Positions 34,162 through 42,034 are shown, numbered from the stretch's first letter. The stretch is DNA of 64,000 bases from Niastella sp. (GCA_016710595.1 JADJVM010000008.1:930001-994000); one strand, 5' to 3'. Notes: generated by a model from the sequence alone, not told the origin. A program made the numbers and translations.

Positions 34162-34431
34162 TTACATTTTTTTACTTGAGTGTCCTTTAAAGTTCCGGGT
34201 GGGGGCAAATTCTCCCAATTTATGACCTACCATAAATTCTGTAACATATACCGGGATAAATTTATTTCCATTATGAACTGCAAAAGTGTGACCTACAAAA
34301 TCAGGAGAAATTGTGCTTCTGCGGCTCCAGGTTTTGATCACCCCTTTTTTTAATTTTCCTTCTGTCATCGAAAGCACTTTTGTTTCCAATTTTGACTCGA
34401 TGTAAGGACCTTTTTTTAATGAACGACTCAT
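34162..34431 (-). CDS. rpsS: 30S ribosomal protein S19
   Basis: uS19 is in the head of the small subunit, pairs with S13 and contacts A-site tRNA. The 89-residue product has MSRSLKKGPYIESKL at the start, TWSRRSTISPDFVGHTFAVHNG in the centre and GHKLGEFAPTRNFKGH at the end, the standard signature. It is 53 bp after rplB and 78 bp before rplV. Confidence 0.98.
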   Translation of the reverse strand: MSRSLKKGPYIESKLETKVLSMTEGKLKKGVIKTWSRRSTISPDFVGHTFAVHNGNKFIPVYVTEFMVGHKLGEFAPTRNFKGHSSKKM

Positions 34432-34484
34432 ATTCTGTTTGTTTGTTTATTTTCCTGAACGCCAGGATATTTTAACAATCTTGT

Positions 34485-35327
34485 TTACTTGTTACTTAAT
34501 TTTTTACCATTCTTACGTTGAATGATCATTTTGTTTGAACCTTTGCTCCGGGTACGGGTAATTTGACCTTTGGCATATTTACCGGTACGGCTGCGGGGGT
34601 GACCACCTGAAGCTTTACCCTCACCACCACCCATCGGGTGATCTACAGGGTTCATGGCTACGGCCCTGGTACGTGGGCGAACACCTAACCAACGGTTACG
34701 GCCGGCTTTACCAGCTCTTTCCAGGCTATGATCGCTATTGCTTACTACACCTACTGTAGCATAACAGTTTACCAATACCCTGCGAATTTCACCACTTGGC
34801 ATTTTAAGGATAGCATATTTTTCTTCCTTATTGCTCAACTGAGCTGAAGTACCTGCACTTCTTACTAATATACCTCCCTGGCCGGGTTGCATTTCAATAT
34901 TGTGAACATTGGTACCCAACGGCATATTTTTCATCATTAAAGCATTCCCCAGTTCCGGCGCCACGTTATCTCCACTTAAGATGGTTTGGCCTACCTGCAA
35001 TCCTTGTGGGGCAATGATGTAACGTTTTTCACCATCGGCATAAGCAACCAATGCGATAAAAGCGGTACGATTGGGATCATACTCAATTGTTTTTACCGTA
35101 CCGGGAATATCTTTCTTATTTCTTTTAAAATCAATTTTACGATACATGGTTTTGTTTCCGCCACCCATATATCGCATACTTCTACGGCCCGAGCTGTTGC
35201 GGCCGGCAGTATTCTTTTGTTTTTCCAATAAAGATTTCTCGGGTGAATTGGTTGTAACCTCTACATAGGCATTACCAATTCTCCATCGGGTTCCTGCTGT
35301 GGTTGGTTTGTATTTTCTAAGTGCCAT
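34485..35327 (-). CDS. rplB: 50S ribosomal protein L2
   Basis: uL2 is needed for subunit joining and peptidyl transfer. The 280-residue product has the N-terminal KYKPTTAGTRW, RNSSGRRSMRYMGGGNK in the extended arm, the SH3-like core, and the invariant VAMNPVDHPMGGGEGK (about residues 225-240) at the peptidyl transferase centre. It follows rplW by 63 bp. Confidence 0.98.
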   Translation of the reverse strand: MALRKYKPTTAGTRWRIGNAYVEVTTNSPEKSLLEKQKNTAGRNSSGRRSMRYMGGGNKTMYRKIDFKRNKKDIPGTVKTIEYDPNRTAFIALVAYADGEKRYIIAPQGLQVGQTILSGDNVAPELGNALMMKNMPLGTNVHNIEMQPGQGGILVRSAGTSAQLSNKEEKYAILKMPSGEIRRVLVNCYATVGVVSNSDHSLERAGKAGRNRWLGVRPRTRAVAMNPVDHPMGGGEGKASGGHPRSRTGKYAKGQITRTRSKGSNKMIIQRKNGKKLSNK

Positions 35328-35390
35328 TTTTATTTCTATTTTCCTGCATTTGCGGTAGCAGGTGTACCATTCATTTTTAAGTTTCTACTT

Positions 35391-35690
35391 TTATACTGTT
35401 TCGTATAAGTCAATTGTTTCGCCTTCTGCTACGGTTACGATCGCCTTTTTCTTTGCAGGTTTACGGCCTACTACATAACCGGCTTTAGTATATTTCGATT
35501 TTAATTTTGACGGGGATACACAAGTATTTACTTCTTCTACCTGTACGCCGTAAAAATCCTGGATAGCATTTTTAATTTCCAGTTTGTTTGCCTTACGATC
35601 TACAATAAATGTATAGCGGTTTGATTTTTCTGAAAGCTTATTTGCTTTTTCAGATAAAACAGGCTTTATTAATACATCTGACAGTTTCAT
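35391..35690 (-). CDS. rplW: 50S ribosomal protein L23
   Basis: uL23 sits at the exit of the peptide tunnel and docks trigger factor and SRP. The 99-residue product has LSDVLIKPVLSEKANKLSE at the start, KANKLEIKNAIQDFYGVQVEEVNT in the middle (in parts), and a KKAIVTVAEGETIDLYE end. It follows rplD by 38 bp. Confidence 0.96.
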   Translation of the reverse strand: MKLSDVLIKPVLSEKANKLSEKSNRYTFIVDRKANKLEIKNAIQDFYGVQVEEVNTCVSPSKLKSKYTKAGYVVGRKPAKKKAIVTVAEGETIDLYETV

Positions 35691-35728
35691 AATCTCTTTA
35701 TTTGATAGTTTACAACCGCTGGCGGTTA

Positions 35729-36361
35729 TTATGCTTCATTTGCTTCTTCGGTAAATAATTTGGCTGCTGTTTCTGACATCACCAATACATTCGCATTTAG
35801 TATATCGTATGTATTCATATCGCTAATAACTGTACCGGTAACACCTGGTACATTACGCAGGCTCAGGTACAGGTTATCATTATATTCAGGAATCACAAAT
35901 AAAGATTTCTTTTGGGCAATGTTCAGGCTTTTTAAAATGCCTGCAAATGTTTTTGTTTTTGGCGCATCCATTTGTACATCTTCCATAACTACAATGGCGT
36001 TGTCTTTTGCTTTATAAGACAAAGCGCTCATTTTAGCCAGGTCTTTTACTTTCCGGTTCAGTTTAATATCATAACCATGGGGTTTTGGCCCAAAAATAGT
36101 ACCACCACCTTTATACAATGGGTTACGCAGGTTACCTTTACGGGCGCCGCCTGTACCTTTTTGTTTGTGCAACTTTTTAGAAGACCCTTTTACTTCCATA
36201 CGGGTTTTCACTTTATGTGTACCCTGGCGTTGTGCACCCTGGTATTGTTTTACGGCCAGGTAAATAACATGGTCGTTTGGTTCAATACCAAATATTTCAG
36301 TCGGTAACTCTAAAGTTCTACCGGTTTTCTCTCCTTTTATATTTACTATATCTACTTGCAT
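35729..36361 (-). CDS. rplD: 50S ribosomal protein L4
   Basis: uL4 lines the peptide tunnel; in E. coli it also represses the S10 operon. The 210-residue product has RQGTHKVKTRMEVKGSSKK and GTGGARKGNLRNPLYKGGG (in parts), the long basic loop, plus FGPKPHGYDIKLNRKVK and a conserved C-terminal half. It starts 2 bp after the rplC stop, so translational coupling is likely. Whether L4 autoregulation occurs in this phylum is not shown by the sequence. Confidence 0.97.
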   Translation of the reverse strand: MQVDIVNIKGEKTGRTLELPTEIFGIEPNDHVIYLAVKQYQGAQRQGTHKVKTRMEVKGSSKKLHKQKGTGGARKGNLRNPLYKGGGTIFGPKPHGYDIKLNRKVKDLAKMSALSYKAKDNAIVVMEDVQMDAPKTKTFAGILKSLNIAQKKSLFVIPEYNDNLYLSLRNVPGVTGTVISDMNTYDILNANVLVMSETAAKLFTEEANEA

Positions 36362-36363
36362 AA

Positions 36364-36981
36364 TTATTTCTGAATTAAAACGATGGAACCATTATGGCCG
36401 GGAACCGAACCACTGATAAGAATATAATTTTTTTCAGGGAAAATTTTTACAACTTTCAACCCTTTCATTTTCACTCTGTCGCCACCCATACGGCCGGCCA
36501 TACGCATACCTTTAAATACCCTGGATGCATCGGATGAATTACCGATAGAACCCGGTGCACGCTGGCGGTCATGCTGGCCATGCGATTGTTCGCCTACCCC
36601 ATGAAAGCCATGACGTTTTACTACGCCCTGGAAACCTTTACCCTTAGTAGTACCAACAACTTCCACGCTATCGCCTTCAGTAAAAATTTCTACAGTGATG
36701 GTATCACCTACATTTTTATCTGAATCGCTGTTGCGAACTTCTTTTACTACTTTTTTAGGGGCTGTTTGTGCTTTTGCGAAATGGTTGATCTCGGCTTTGA
36801 TGGAGTGTTTTTCTTTTTTATCGCCGAATGCTATTTGGAGAGCATTATAACCGTCAGTTTCAACGGTTTTCTTTTGTGTAACCACACATGGTCCCGCTTC
36901 AATAACCGTAACGGCGGTTTGCTTGCCGTTTGTGTCAAAGATGCTGGTCATGCCAACTTTCTTACCAATAATACTTTTCAT
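36364..36981 (-). CDS. rplC: 50S ribosomal protein L3
   Basis: uL3 is one of the two assembly initiators of the large subunit, with a loop reaching the peptidyl transferase centre. The 205-residue product starts MKSIIGKKVGMTSIFD and has VEVVGTTKGKGFQGVVKRHGF, GEQSHGQHDRQRAPGSIG (the glutamine-containing loop) and the end SGSVPGHNGSIVLIQK. The 144-bp space from rpsJ holds a nested hairpin at 37004-37055. Confidence 0.98.
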   Translation of the reverse strand: MKSIIGKKVGMTSIFDTNGKQTAVTVIEAGPCVVTQKKTVETDGYNALQIAFGDKKEKHSIKAEINHFAKAQTAPKKVVKEVRNSDSDKNVGDTITVEIFTEGDSVEVVGTTKGKGFQGVVKRHGFHGVGEQSHGQHDRQRAPGSIGNSSDASRVFKGMRMAGRMGGDRVKMKGLKVVKIFPEKNYILISGSVPGHNGSIVLIQK

Positions 36982-37003
36982 CTCTTATTTTTTGTGCCCA
37001 GCG

Positions 37004-37055
37004 CTCCTTATAACTTATTTTTTTCAAGCATTTACTAAAATGCTGTCATAAGGAG
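37004..37055 (-). promoter_or_regulatory. Nested hairpin between rpsJ and rplC
   Basis: An outer perfect 8-bp stem, CTCCTTAT (37004-37011) with ATAAGGAG (37048-37055), encloses an inner perfect 7-bp hairpin, AGCATTT (37027-37033) with AAATGCT (37038-37044) and a 4-nt loop. It ends about 22 nt before the rplC ATG in the mRNA direction. Its position inside the S10 operon leader of rplC would suit control of L3/L4 synthesis or RNA processing. That role is inferred. Confidence 0.5.
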
Positions 37056-37125
37056 TTAAGCGTTTATATATCCTAAGAACTGTTCTGGCGCCTTTCTCTT
37101 CCCGTTAATTTGAAGAGACGGTTCG

Positions 37126-37431
37126 TCAGGCTTTAATTTCTACGTCCACACCACTGGGTAAGTCTAACTTACTCAATGCATCTACGGTACGGCTGCTGCT
37201 GGTATAAATATCCAACAGGCGTTTGTGCGTACACAATTGGAATTGCTCACGAGCTTTTTTATTTACGTGAGGGGAACGCAATACGGTAAAGATTTTCTTA
37301 TGCGTAGGTAAAGGAATAGGCCCTGTTACTACGGCTCCGGTACTGCGTACTGTTTTTACAATCTTTTCTGCTGATTTATCAACCAGGTTGTGATCGTAAG
37401 ACTGTAATTTGATCCTAATGCGTTGTGACAT
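37126..37431 (-). CDS. rpsJ: 30S ribosomal protein S10
   Basis: uS10 is in the head of the small subunit and, as NusE, takes part in transcription antitermination. The 101-residue product starts MSQRIRIKLQSYDHNLVDK and has TGPIPLPTHKKIFTVLRSPHVNKK and the end LDLPSGVDVEIK, as expected. An ATG two codons earlier (37437) is possible, but the family starts at MSQRI. It is the first gene of the ribosomal operon, with a full promoter about 40 bp upstream; rpsL, rpsG and fusA are not in front of it. Confidence 0.97.
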   Translation of the reverse strand: MSQRIRIKLQSYDHNLVDKSAEKIVKTVRSTGAVVTGPIPLPTHKKIFTVLRSPHVNKKAREQFQLCTHKRLLDIYTSSSRTVDALSKLDLPSGVDVEIKA

Positions 37432-37472
37432 ATACAAAGAACTTTAAAAAATCCGTTTTTAAATTTGGAGTG

Positions 37473-37504
37473 CAAAGGTAAGTGCAATTTTAATATCAGC
37501 AAAA
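37473..37504 (-). promoter_or_regulatory. Promoter of the S10-spc ribosomal protein operon
   Basis: On the minus strand TTTTG (37500-37504), a 19-bp spacer and TACCTTTG (37473-37480) match the Bacteroidota promoter consensus exactly. Transcription should start near 37467, giving a leader of about 35 nt before rpsJ. This is the best-formed promoter in the window and presumably drives rpsJ through map. Confidence 0.88.
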
Positions 37505-37652
37505 GAAATATTGAAAGATTTTTTAAGTTTTTTTTGCCCCCTTGTTTTAGCTGTAAAACCTACCCCTACTTTTAGATAATTTATACCCAAAATTAAGATC
37601 GGGAACGGTTTTTGAAAAAGCCATGCTTTGGTTCTATTAATAAAAGACCGTT

Positions 37653-38501
37653 ATGAAATATATCCTATCATTTTTATTGGCTTTTTCACCTTTTTGGCTG
37701 ATTGCCCAAAACATTCAATTTGATGTGTATGCCGGGGTGGCAAATTACCAGGGCGACCTGCAAGGGCGCCGCTTTACCTTTGACCAGGCAAAACCCAGTG
37801 GGGGCCTTGGTTTAAGCTATGGAATTTCATCCCATTTTATTGTCCGTGGTGCTGCTCATTTTATGACTGTATCCGGTGATGATAAAGATAATAGTAAAGC
37901 AACCGGTATCATGTATCGCAACCTCAATTTTAAATCTAAGATTTTGGAAGCCCAATTGGCTCTTGAATATCAACTATTTAGTTTAGAAGAAAGAAGTTTT
38001 ACCCCTTATATTTTTGCAGGTATTGCTGCATTTCACTTTAACCCTTATTCATTTGACAGCCTGGGAACAAAAGTGTATTTACGGTCACTAAGTACAGAAG
38101 GCGAGGGTTTAACTGCTTATCCTGAAAGAAAACCCTATAAAAACAATCAAATCGCCATTCCTTTTGGTGGTGGTTTAAAATTAGCCATAAGCCCCAAAAT
38201 AACTTTGGGAGTGGAACTGGGTTTGCGTAAATTATTTACTGATTATTTAGATGATGTAAGTACTACTTATGTGGACTCTGCTACATTATTTGCTGCCAAA
38301 GGAGCGCAGGCCATCGCTTTTGCCTACCGGGGAAGCGAAATACACGGAGCGCCACCCTACCCCGCAGCCGGTTCGCAAAGAGGAAACCCAAAGATTAAAG
38401 ACTGGTATTATACCACCGTTTTTAGAATGAGTTTTAACCTGGGAAATAATATTTCTGAAGGTAAAAAAAACAAACTGGGATGCCCTGTAAACATATATTG
38501 A
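37653..38501 (+). CDS. DUF6089-like outer-membrane beta-barrel protein
   Basis: The 282-residue protein has a signal peptide (ending LIAQ, residues 15-18) and a barrel-like sequence with FDVYAGVANYQGDLQGRRF, LEYQLFSLEERSFTPYIFAG, and an acidic/aromatic surface loop. It ends with WYYTTVFRMSFNLG and a short polar tail. This matches DUF6089, a Bacteroidota family of outer-membrane proteins with unknown function. It is divergent from rpsJ. The last 157 bp within the gene (38335-38491) recur almost exactly at 40131-40287, a clear sign of local rearrangement. Confidence 0.75.
   Translation: MKYILSFLLAFSPFWLIAQNIQFDVYAGVANYQGDLQGRRFTFDQAKPSGGLGLSYGISSHFIVRGAAHFMTVSGDDKDNSKATGIMYRNLNFKSKILEAQLALEYQLFSLEERSFTPYIFAGIAAFHFNPYSFDSLGTKVYLRSLSTEGEGLTAYPERKPYKNNQIAIPFGGGLKLAISPKITLGVELGLRKLFTDYLDDVSTTYVDSATLFAAKGAQAIAFAYRGSEIHGAPPYPAAGSQRGNPKIKDWYYTTVFRMSFNLGNNISEGKKNKLGCPVNIY
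38335..38491 (+). repeat. 157-bp direct repeat, copy 1 (3' end of the DUF6089 gene)
   Basis: Compared base by base with 40131-40287, this copy has no gaps and two substitutions (T/C in GTTTTTAGAATG and A/C in CTGGGATGCC), 155 of 157 identical. It lies inside the intact gene and encodes the last ~50 residues. Flanking sequence on both sides of the two copies is unrelated. Confidence 0.95.
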
Positions 38502-38524
38502 AGTTGAATTTTTAAAAAAATCAA

Positions 38525-39232
38525 TTATAAATAGATAGTATACTTTTCAACCTTGCATTCATGAATCTTACCAGAAGATAAATTAAAATAAGTAATCCAA
38601 AAATACTTATAACCTTTTACTTCTTTAGGTACTTTTTCAAACTTAGTAGCAGTAAATTCTTCTCTCAATAAAAAACTTTGCTCAACTGATACATTGTTTT
38701 CATATTTATACTCTGCTTCTAAAGTATCTCCCAAATTAATTAACTGCACAGTTCCATCAACAGGAAAATAATTCGAATGATATAATTTTTCTATATCATT
38801 GCAGCTAATTTGAATGCTTTTATGCATTTTATTTTTCGGATAAATTAATACCAGTTGAGCGCTGCCAAATCCATTTGCATCTTTTCCTATCACAAAAATC
38901 TGGTCTGCCACACTGTCTTTCGATATATTGCTGCTGAATGGAATACCGGTTAGGGGAATTGTTACTAATTTATGACTTGTATCAGTTCTTTCATTGAAAT
39001 TACAAACCGACAGGTTATTATCATTTAAATTTGATGCAATATTTAGAATGAATTTTTTCTTACTGCCGTTAACTTTTTCGGCTGTTTGGTACAACCAGTT
39101 TTTAATAGAACGAATAGTGATAGTTTCTTTTATCTTATTGACATCCTGGTTTATATCATTTTGTGCCTTTAACGTATTACTGAATAAAAGCCCCGATATG
39201 AATCCTAATATAAGAACTGTAATAATTTTCAT
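38525..39232 (-). CDS. Secreted protein of unknown function
   Basis: I do not recognise this family. From the ATG at 39232 the product is 235 residues with a signal peptide (MKIITVLILGFISGLLFSNTLKAQ). The frame is open to 39382, but the added N-terminal 50 residues are not signal-like. The mature part alternates charged and hydrophobic residues, with a cysteine pair (SVCNF ... ISCND) and a C-terminal WITYFNLSSGKIHECKVEKYT, which suggests a soluble periplasmic or outer-membrane-facing fold. The upstream decayed gene ends 13 bp before it, so they were probably one operon. It lies wholly between the two 157-bp repeats and may have arrived with that segment. Confidence 0.55.
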   Translation of the reverse strand: MKIITVLILGFISGLLFSNTLKAQNDINQDVNKIKETITIRSIKNWLYQTAEKVNGSKKKFILNIASNLNDNNLSVCNFNERTDTSHKLVTIPLTGIPFSSNISKDSVADQIFVIGKDANGFGSAQLVLIYPKNKMHKSIQISCNDIEKLYHSNYFPVDGTVQLINLGDTLEAEYKYENNVSVEQSFLLREEFTATKFEKVPKEVKGYKYFWITYFNLSSGKIHECKVEKYTIYL

Positions 39233-39245
39233 TTTAAAATTTATA

Positions 39246-39718
39246 TTACTGAAAAACGACTCCAGCTGTAAAATGTTTAGTATTCCCAAATCCCGGTATT
39301 GGAGGTACTGCAGGGCTGTTAAATGAAATGGGCCAGTTAAATGTACATCTTGCAACTTGATTATTTTGTAAAAAATTAGCATTCTGTGTTAAAACTCCTG
39401 GTATTATTGCCAAAGATGTACCAGGAAGATGAAAACCGGGCGTATAAATAATAGCGCCACCCAAATATTCAAATGATGTAAAGACATTTTAATTGCGATC
39501 CGAATATTTATTGCCGACTAATAAGAATCCTACGTTTGCCGTAAAACCCATTTGCCCACTATTCCTTCCTTCAACAACGAATACTTCGACTTCCTTTAAA
39601 GTTGGTATTTCTGGTATATTATTTGGGAGATTTCCGGATCCACCAGTACCGCCCTTTTTTTTTGGGGGGGGGAAGTGATTTCATATTGGGGTAATTTTAC
39701 TTTAAAGTTAACAAAAAA
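39246..39718 (-). pseudogene. Decayed gene remnant with homopolymer frameshift and internal stop
   Basis: Three pieces read as one protein only if two defects are repaired. Before 39672 the sensible frame gives VKLPQYEITSPPP. A run of nine C then nine A (39655-39672 on the minus strand) then needs one extra base to continue as KKGGTGGSGNLPNNIPEI. That frame goes to a TAA at 39489-39491, after which the same frame reads on (NVFTSFEYLGGAIIYTPGF ...) to a final ...HFTAGVVFQ stop at 39246. Upstream is a stop at 39719-39721 with no start codon. The family is unknown to me. The proline/lysine/glycine linker looks like a junction between two domains. A sequencing slip in the homopolymer is possible, but the TAA is separate. 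Confidence 0.55.
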
Positions 39719-40130
39719 TTAAAAACACCAAACTAATTAGACCAAAATTCCTCCTTAAATAAATCTTTGTGCTGTTAATATCTGAAAGCTAACTTTTTTC
39801 CATATGCTCAATCCAATAAAAAATTGCATTTAAAGAAAGATTTAAAGCTACTCTTGGTTATTTAGTCATACCCTCCGTATTATCTTATCCTGAATTTTTA
39901 TTTATAAGGTTAATTCCCCATTCGTGTTTGGTTATACCAATTTCGGAAATTTTTATGTAATAATTAGTAGACTAAAAATCTTAATTATAGAGTATATAAA
40001 AATCAGAATCAAAGCATTAAGCTCCCTCACATATGCGAATGGATTTTCTTTCAATTTTCAATCATATAGATTTGGAGTAAAAACGAAGAATCTCGTGATT
40101 ATCTGCTTTGACATCAATGAACTGGATTCT
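39719..40130. other. AT-rich stretch without a recognised gene
   Basis: These 412 bp are visibly more AT-rich than the neighbouring genes and show many stops in all frames. A 100-codon plus-strand frame (39924-40226) runs into the second 157-bp repeat in a different reading frame from the parent gene, so it is a chance frame. No inverted repeats, tRNA-like fold or target-site duplication were found at the edges. Confidence 0.5.
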
Positions 40131-40318
40131 GCGAAATACACGGAGCGCCACCCTACCCCGCAGCCGGTTCGCAAAGAGGAAACCCAAAGATTAAAGACTG
40201 GTATTATACCACCGTTCTTAGAATGAGTTTTAACCTGGGAAATAATATTTCTGAAGGTAAAAAAAACAAACTGGGCTGCCCTGTAAATGTTTTTTGCAAT
40301 GAAAAGGAAATACTTTAA
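40131..40318 (+). pseudogene. 3' fragment of a second DUF6089 gene (repeat copy 2)
   Basis: Positions 40131-40287 repeat 38335-38491 with 155 of 157 bases identical and the same frame, giving CEIHGAPPYPAAG ... FNLGNN ... LGCPVNVF. Past the repeat the frame continues FCNEKEIL and stops at 40316-40318, whereas the intact gene ends CPVNIY. An in-frame TGA lies just before the repeat and no start codon is available, so only the tail of a gene remains. The different but related ending (VNVF against VNIY) suggests a true diverged paralogue whose 5' part was lost. It is convergent with the esterase gene (stop at 40322). Confidence 0.8.
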
Positions 40319-40321
40319 TTT

Positions 40322-41176
40322 TTAATTCTTATTATTCACCCATTCTTTTATAGCCGGATATACAAATTTATTACGAAGGAAAGGATTTAACCGGGAAATA
40401 TGCCCTCCCCATTTAATCATAACCAACCGGTGGGGAACTCCCTTTTTTAAAAGTACGGAATCCATCAAATAAGCCTGCCGTTTGTTTACATACCAATCAT
40501 TTACGCCATGAATCAGTAAGGTAGGTATGTTTGTAACATTTACATATGGGCTTGCCTCTTTGTATGCCAAGGGAATAATTCCCCTCCTTTTAAAATTACT
40601 CTTTGTAAGCTTATTTAAAACAGGAATTGCAAAAATTGATTTTACAGATTTGGTGTACGCCTTATCGGCAAGATTGGTAGGGCCACTCAATGAAATAATT
40701 TTATTTACTTTTTCATTATGATGATACCCGTATAACATAGCCAATTGCCCACCGGCACTTTCACCCAATAAAATATAAGGATGGTTGGTTGATAAATTTA
40801 GTATTGAATCTGATTTTACTACGCTACTGCCGATATCCTGTAATTGCTCGCTTAGACCAATTTTTTTATTGATGAGGCGGTAATTGATATTTACAGTACT
40901 AAACCCATTTTTAAGAAGCATCTTTTGTACCGGCCTTAACATCACCTTATCTCCTTTTTTCCAGGAGCCACCATGAATAAGCAATACAATTGGTTTTGCA
41001 GAATCAACTGATGAAGGCGTAAACACATCCATCTTATGCTTTTTATGATGGCCGTAGGCTACATTATAATATTGTGTGGTGCCCTCTTTCTCCACCATCC
41101 TGTAACTACTATTACATGCAGATAAAAAAAATAACAGGAATATTGAAATTGAAGAAATGAAAAATAGCTTAGCCAT
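40322..41176 (-). CDS. Alpha/beta-hydrolase lipoprotein (esterase-like)
   Basis: The 284-residue product (ATG 41176) begins with a lipoprotein signal ending in the lipobox LSAC with C21. The hydrolase core has the oxyanion HGG (68-70, in LLIHGGSW), the nucleophile elbow GESAGG with S140, an acid in LIHGVNDWYV and a histidine in WGGHISR. This is the esterase/BD-FAE-type group acting on esters. Substrate unknown. The frame is open upstream to 41236, but the lipobox spacing favours 41176. It is convergent with the pseudogene tail and 80 bp after the GIN-domain gene on the same strand. Confidence 0.82.
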   Translation of the reverse strand: MAKLFFISSISIFLLFFLSACNSSYRMVEKEGTTQYYNVAYGHHKKHKMDVFTPSSVDSAKPIVLLIHGGSWKKGDKVMLRPVQKMLLKNGFSTVNINYRLINKKIGLSEQLQDIGSSVVKSDSILNLSTNHPYILLGESAGGQLAMLYGYHHNEKVNKIISLSGPTNLADKAYTKSVKSIFAIPVLNKLTKSNFKRRGIIPLAYKEASPYVNVTNIPTLLIHGVNDWYVNKRQAYLMDSVLLKKGVPHRLVMIKWGGHISRLNPFLRNKFVYPAIKEWVNNKN

Positions 41177-41256
41177 TAGAATCTTTAAATATTGATGCAA
41201 AATAACCTGCATTTCACATTCGGAAATGCGTTCCATCCTTTTTAACAGGTATTTGT

Positions 41257-41952
41257 TTAACCGTTTACACTACCTCCGCTACTTTCTCTTTTATTCACAT
41301 GTGGTTTTCCGCTGTAGTGAATGGAACCTCCACTGCTGGCACTGGCATTTAAACTGATACTGGCATACACATCTACATCGGCGCCACTGCTGGCGCTCGC
41401 ATCAGCAGTTTCACTCAACAGGTTTTTAGCCCGTATTTCAGCCCCGGAAGATGCATTCACAGTAAGGTTGCGGGTGCGGCCCGAAATTGAAATTTGGCCT
41501 GCACTGCTGCTTTGCAGCTTGATGGATGGCGCATCGGCATTGATTTTTATTTCTCCTGCACTGGATGATTTAATTATAAATTCATCTCCCGTTTTAAATA
41601 TACCATTTGCTTTGATATTAGCTGTTGCGCTGGCATCAATCTTATTTAATTCAGGAACCGTAATGTAAATATTAAAAGTACCATTTCTCAGTTTGGTTAC
41701 TTTATCAAAATATATTTCAAGAGTGCCATTGTTTACTTTTGTTTTTATTTCATCCATTAAATTATCATCTGACTCTACCTCTACCCGGCTTGTATTTCCC
41801 TGGGTAAGCGTAACATCAAAATCACCTGATACACTCAACCCGGAAAACGAACTTACTTCACGGGTTTGCTTTACCAGGTTTCCGCTACCGGATTTGTAGC
41901 GACAACTAAAAAAGAGAAGGGAACTGAGTAAAATAAAAAAAATATTTTTCAT
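41257..41952 (-). CDS. Lipoprotein with head GIN domain (DUF2807)
   Basis: The 231-residue protein starts with a lipoprotein signal ending LLFFSC (C17). It continues with EVSSFSGLSVSGDFDVTLTQG, the hallmark of the head GIN domain, a repetitive beta-helix-like fold rich in SSSAG, SASSGA and NASSG turns. Such proteins are common on Bacteroidota surfaces and are called putative autotransporter adhesins, but the function is not proven. The serine/alanine/glycine repeats occur about every 20 residues from residue 100 onwards. The esterase gene follows 80 bp downstream on the same strand. guaA is divergent. Confidence 0.85.
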   Translation of the reverse strand: MKNIFFILLSSLLFFSCRYKSGSGNLVKQTREVSSFSGLSVSGDFDVTLTQGNTSRVEVESDDNLMDEIKTKVNNGTLEIYFDKVTKLRNGTFNIYITVPELNKIDASATANIKANGIFKTGDEFIIKSSSAGEIKINADAPSIKLQSSSAGQISISGRTRNLTVNASSGAEIRAKNLLSETADASASSGADVDVYASISLNASASSGGSIHYSGKPHVNKRESSGGSVNG

Positions 41953-42034
41953 GACTTTAAATTTTGGCTATTACAAAGATTAAAAAAAATAAAATACAAA
42001 CATTACCGCTTATCCTTCATCAATAGATTTCATA

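Noticed and set aside
39493..39678. 61-codon plus-strand frame across the G9 tract
   Set aside because: It is the complement of the decayed minus-strand gene; the protein-like reading is on the minus strand.
39924..40226. 100-codon plus-strand frame entering the second repeat
   Set aside because: Inside the repeat it uses a different frame from the parent gene, so it cannot be the same protein; the upstream part is AT-rich and unlike coding DNA.
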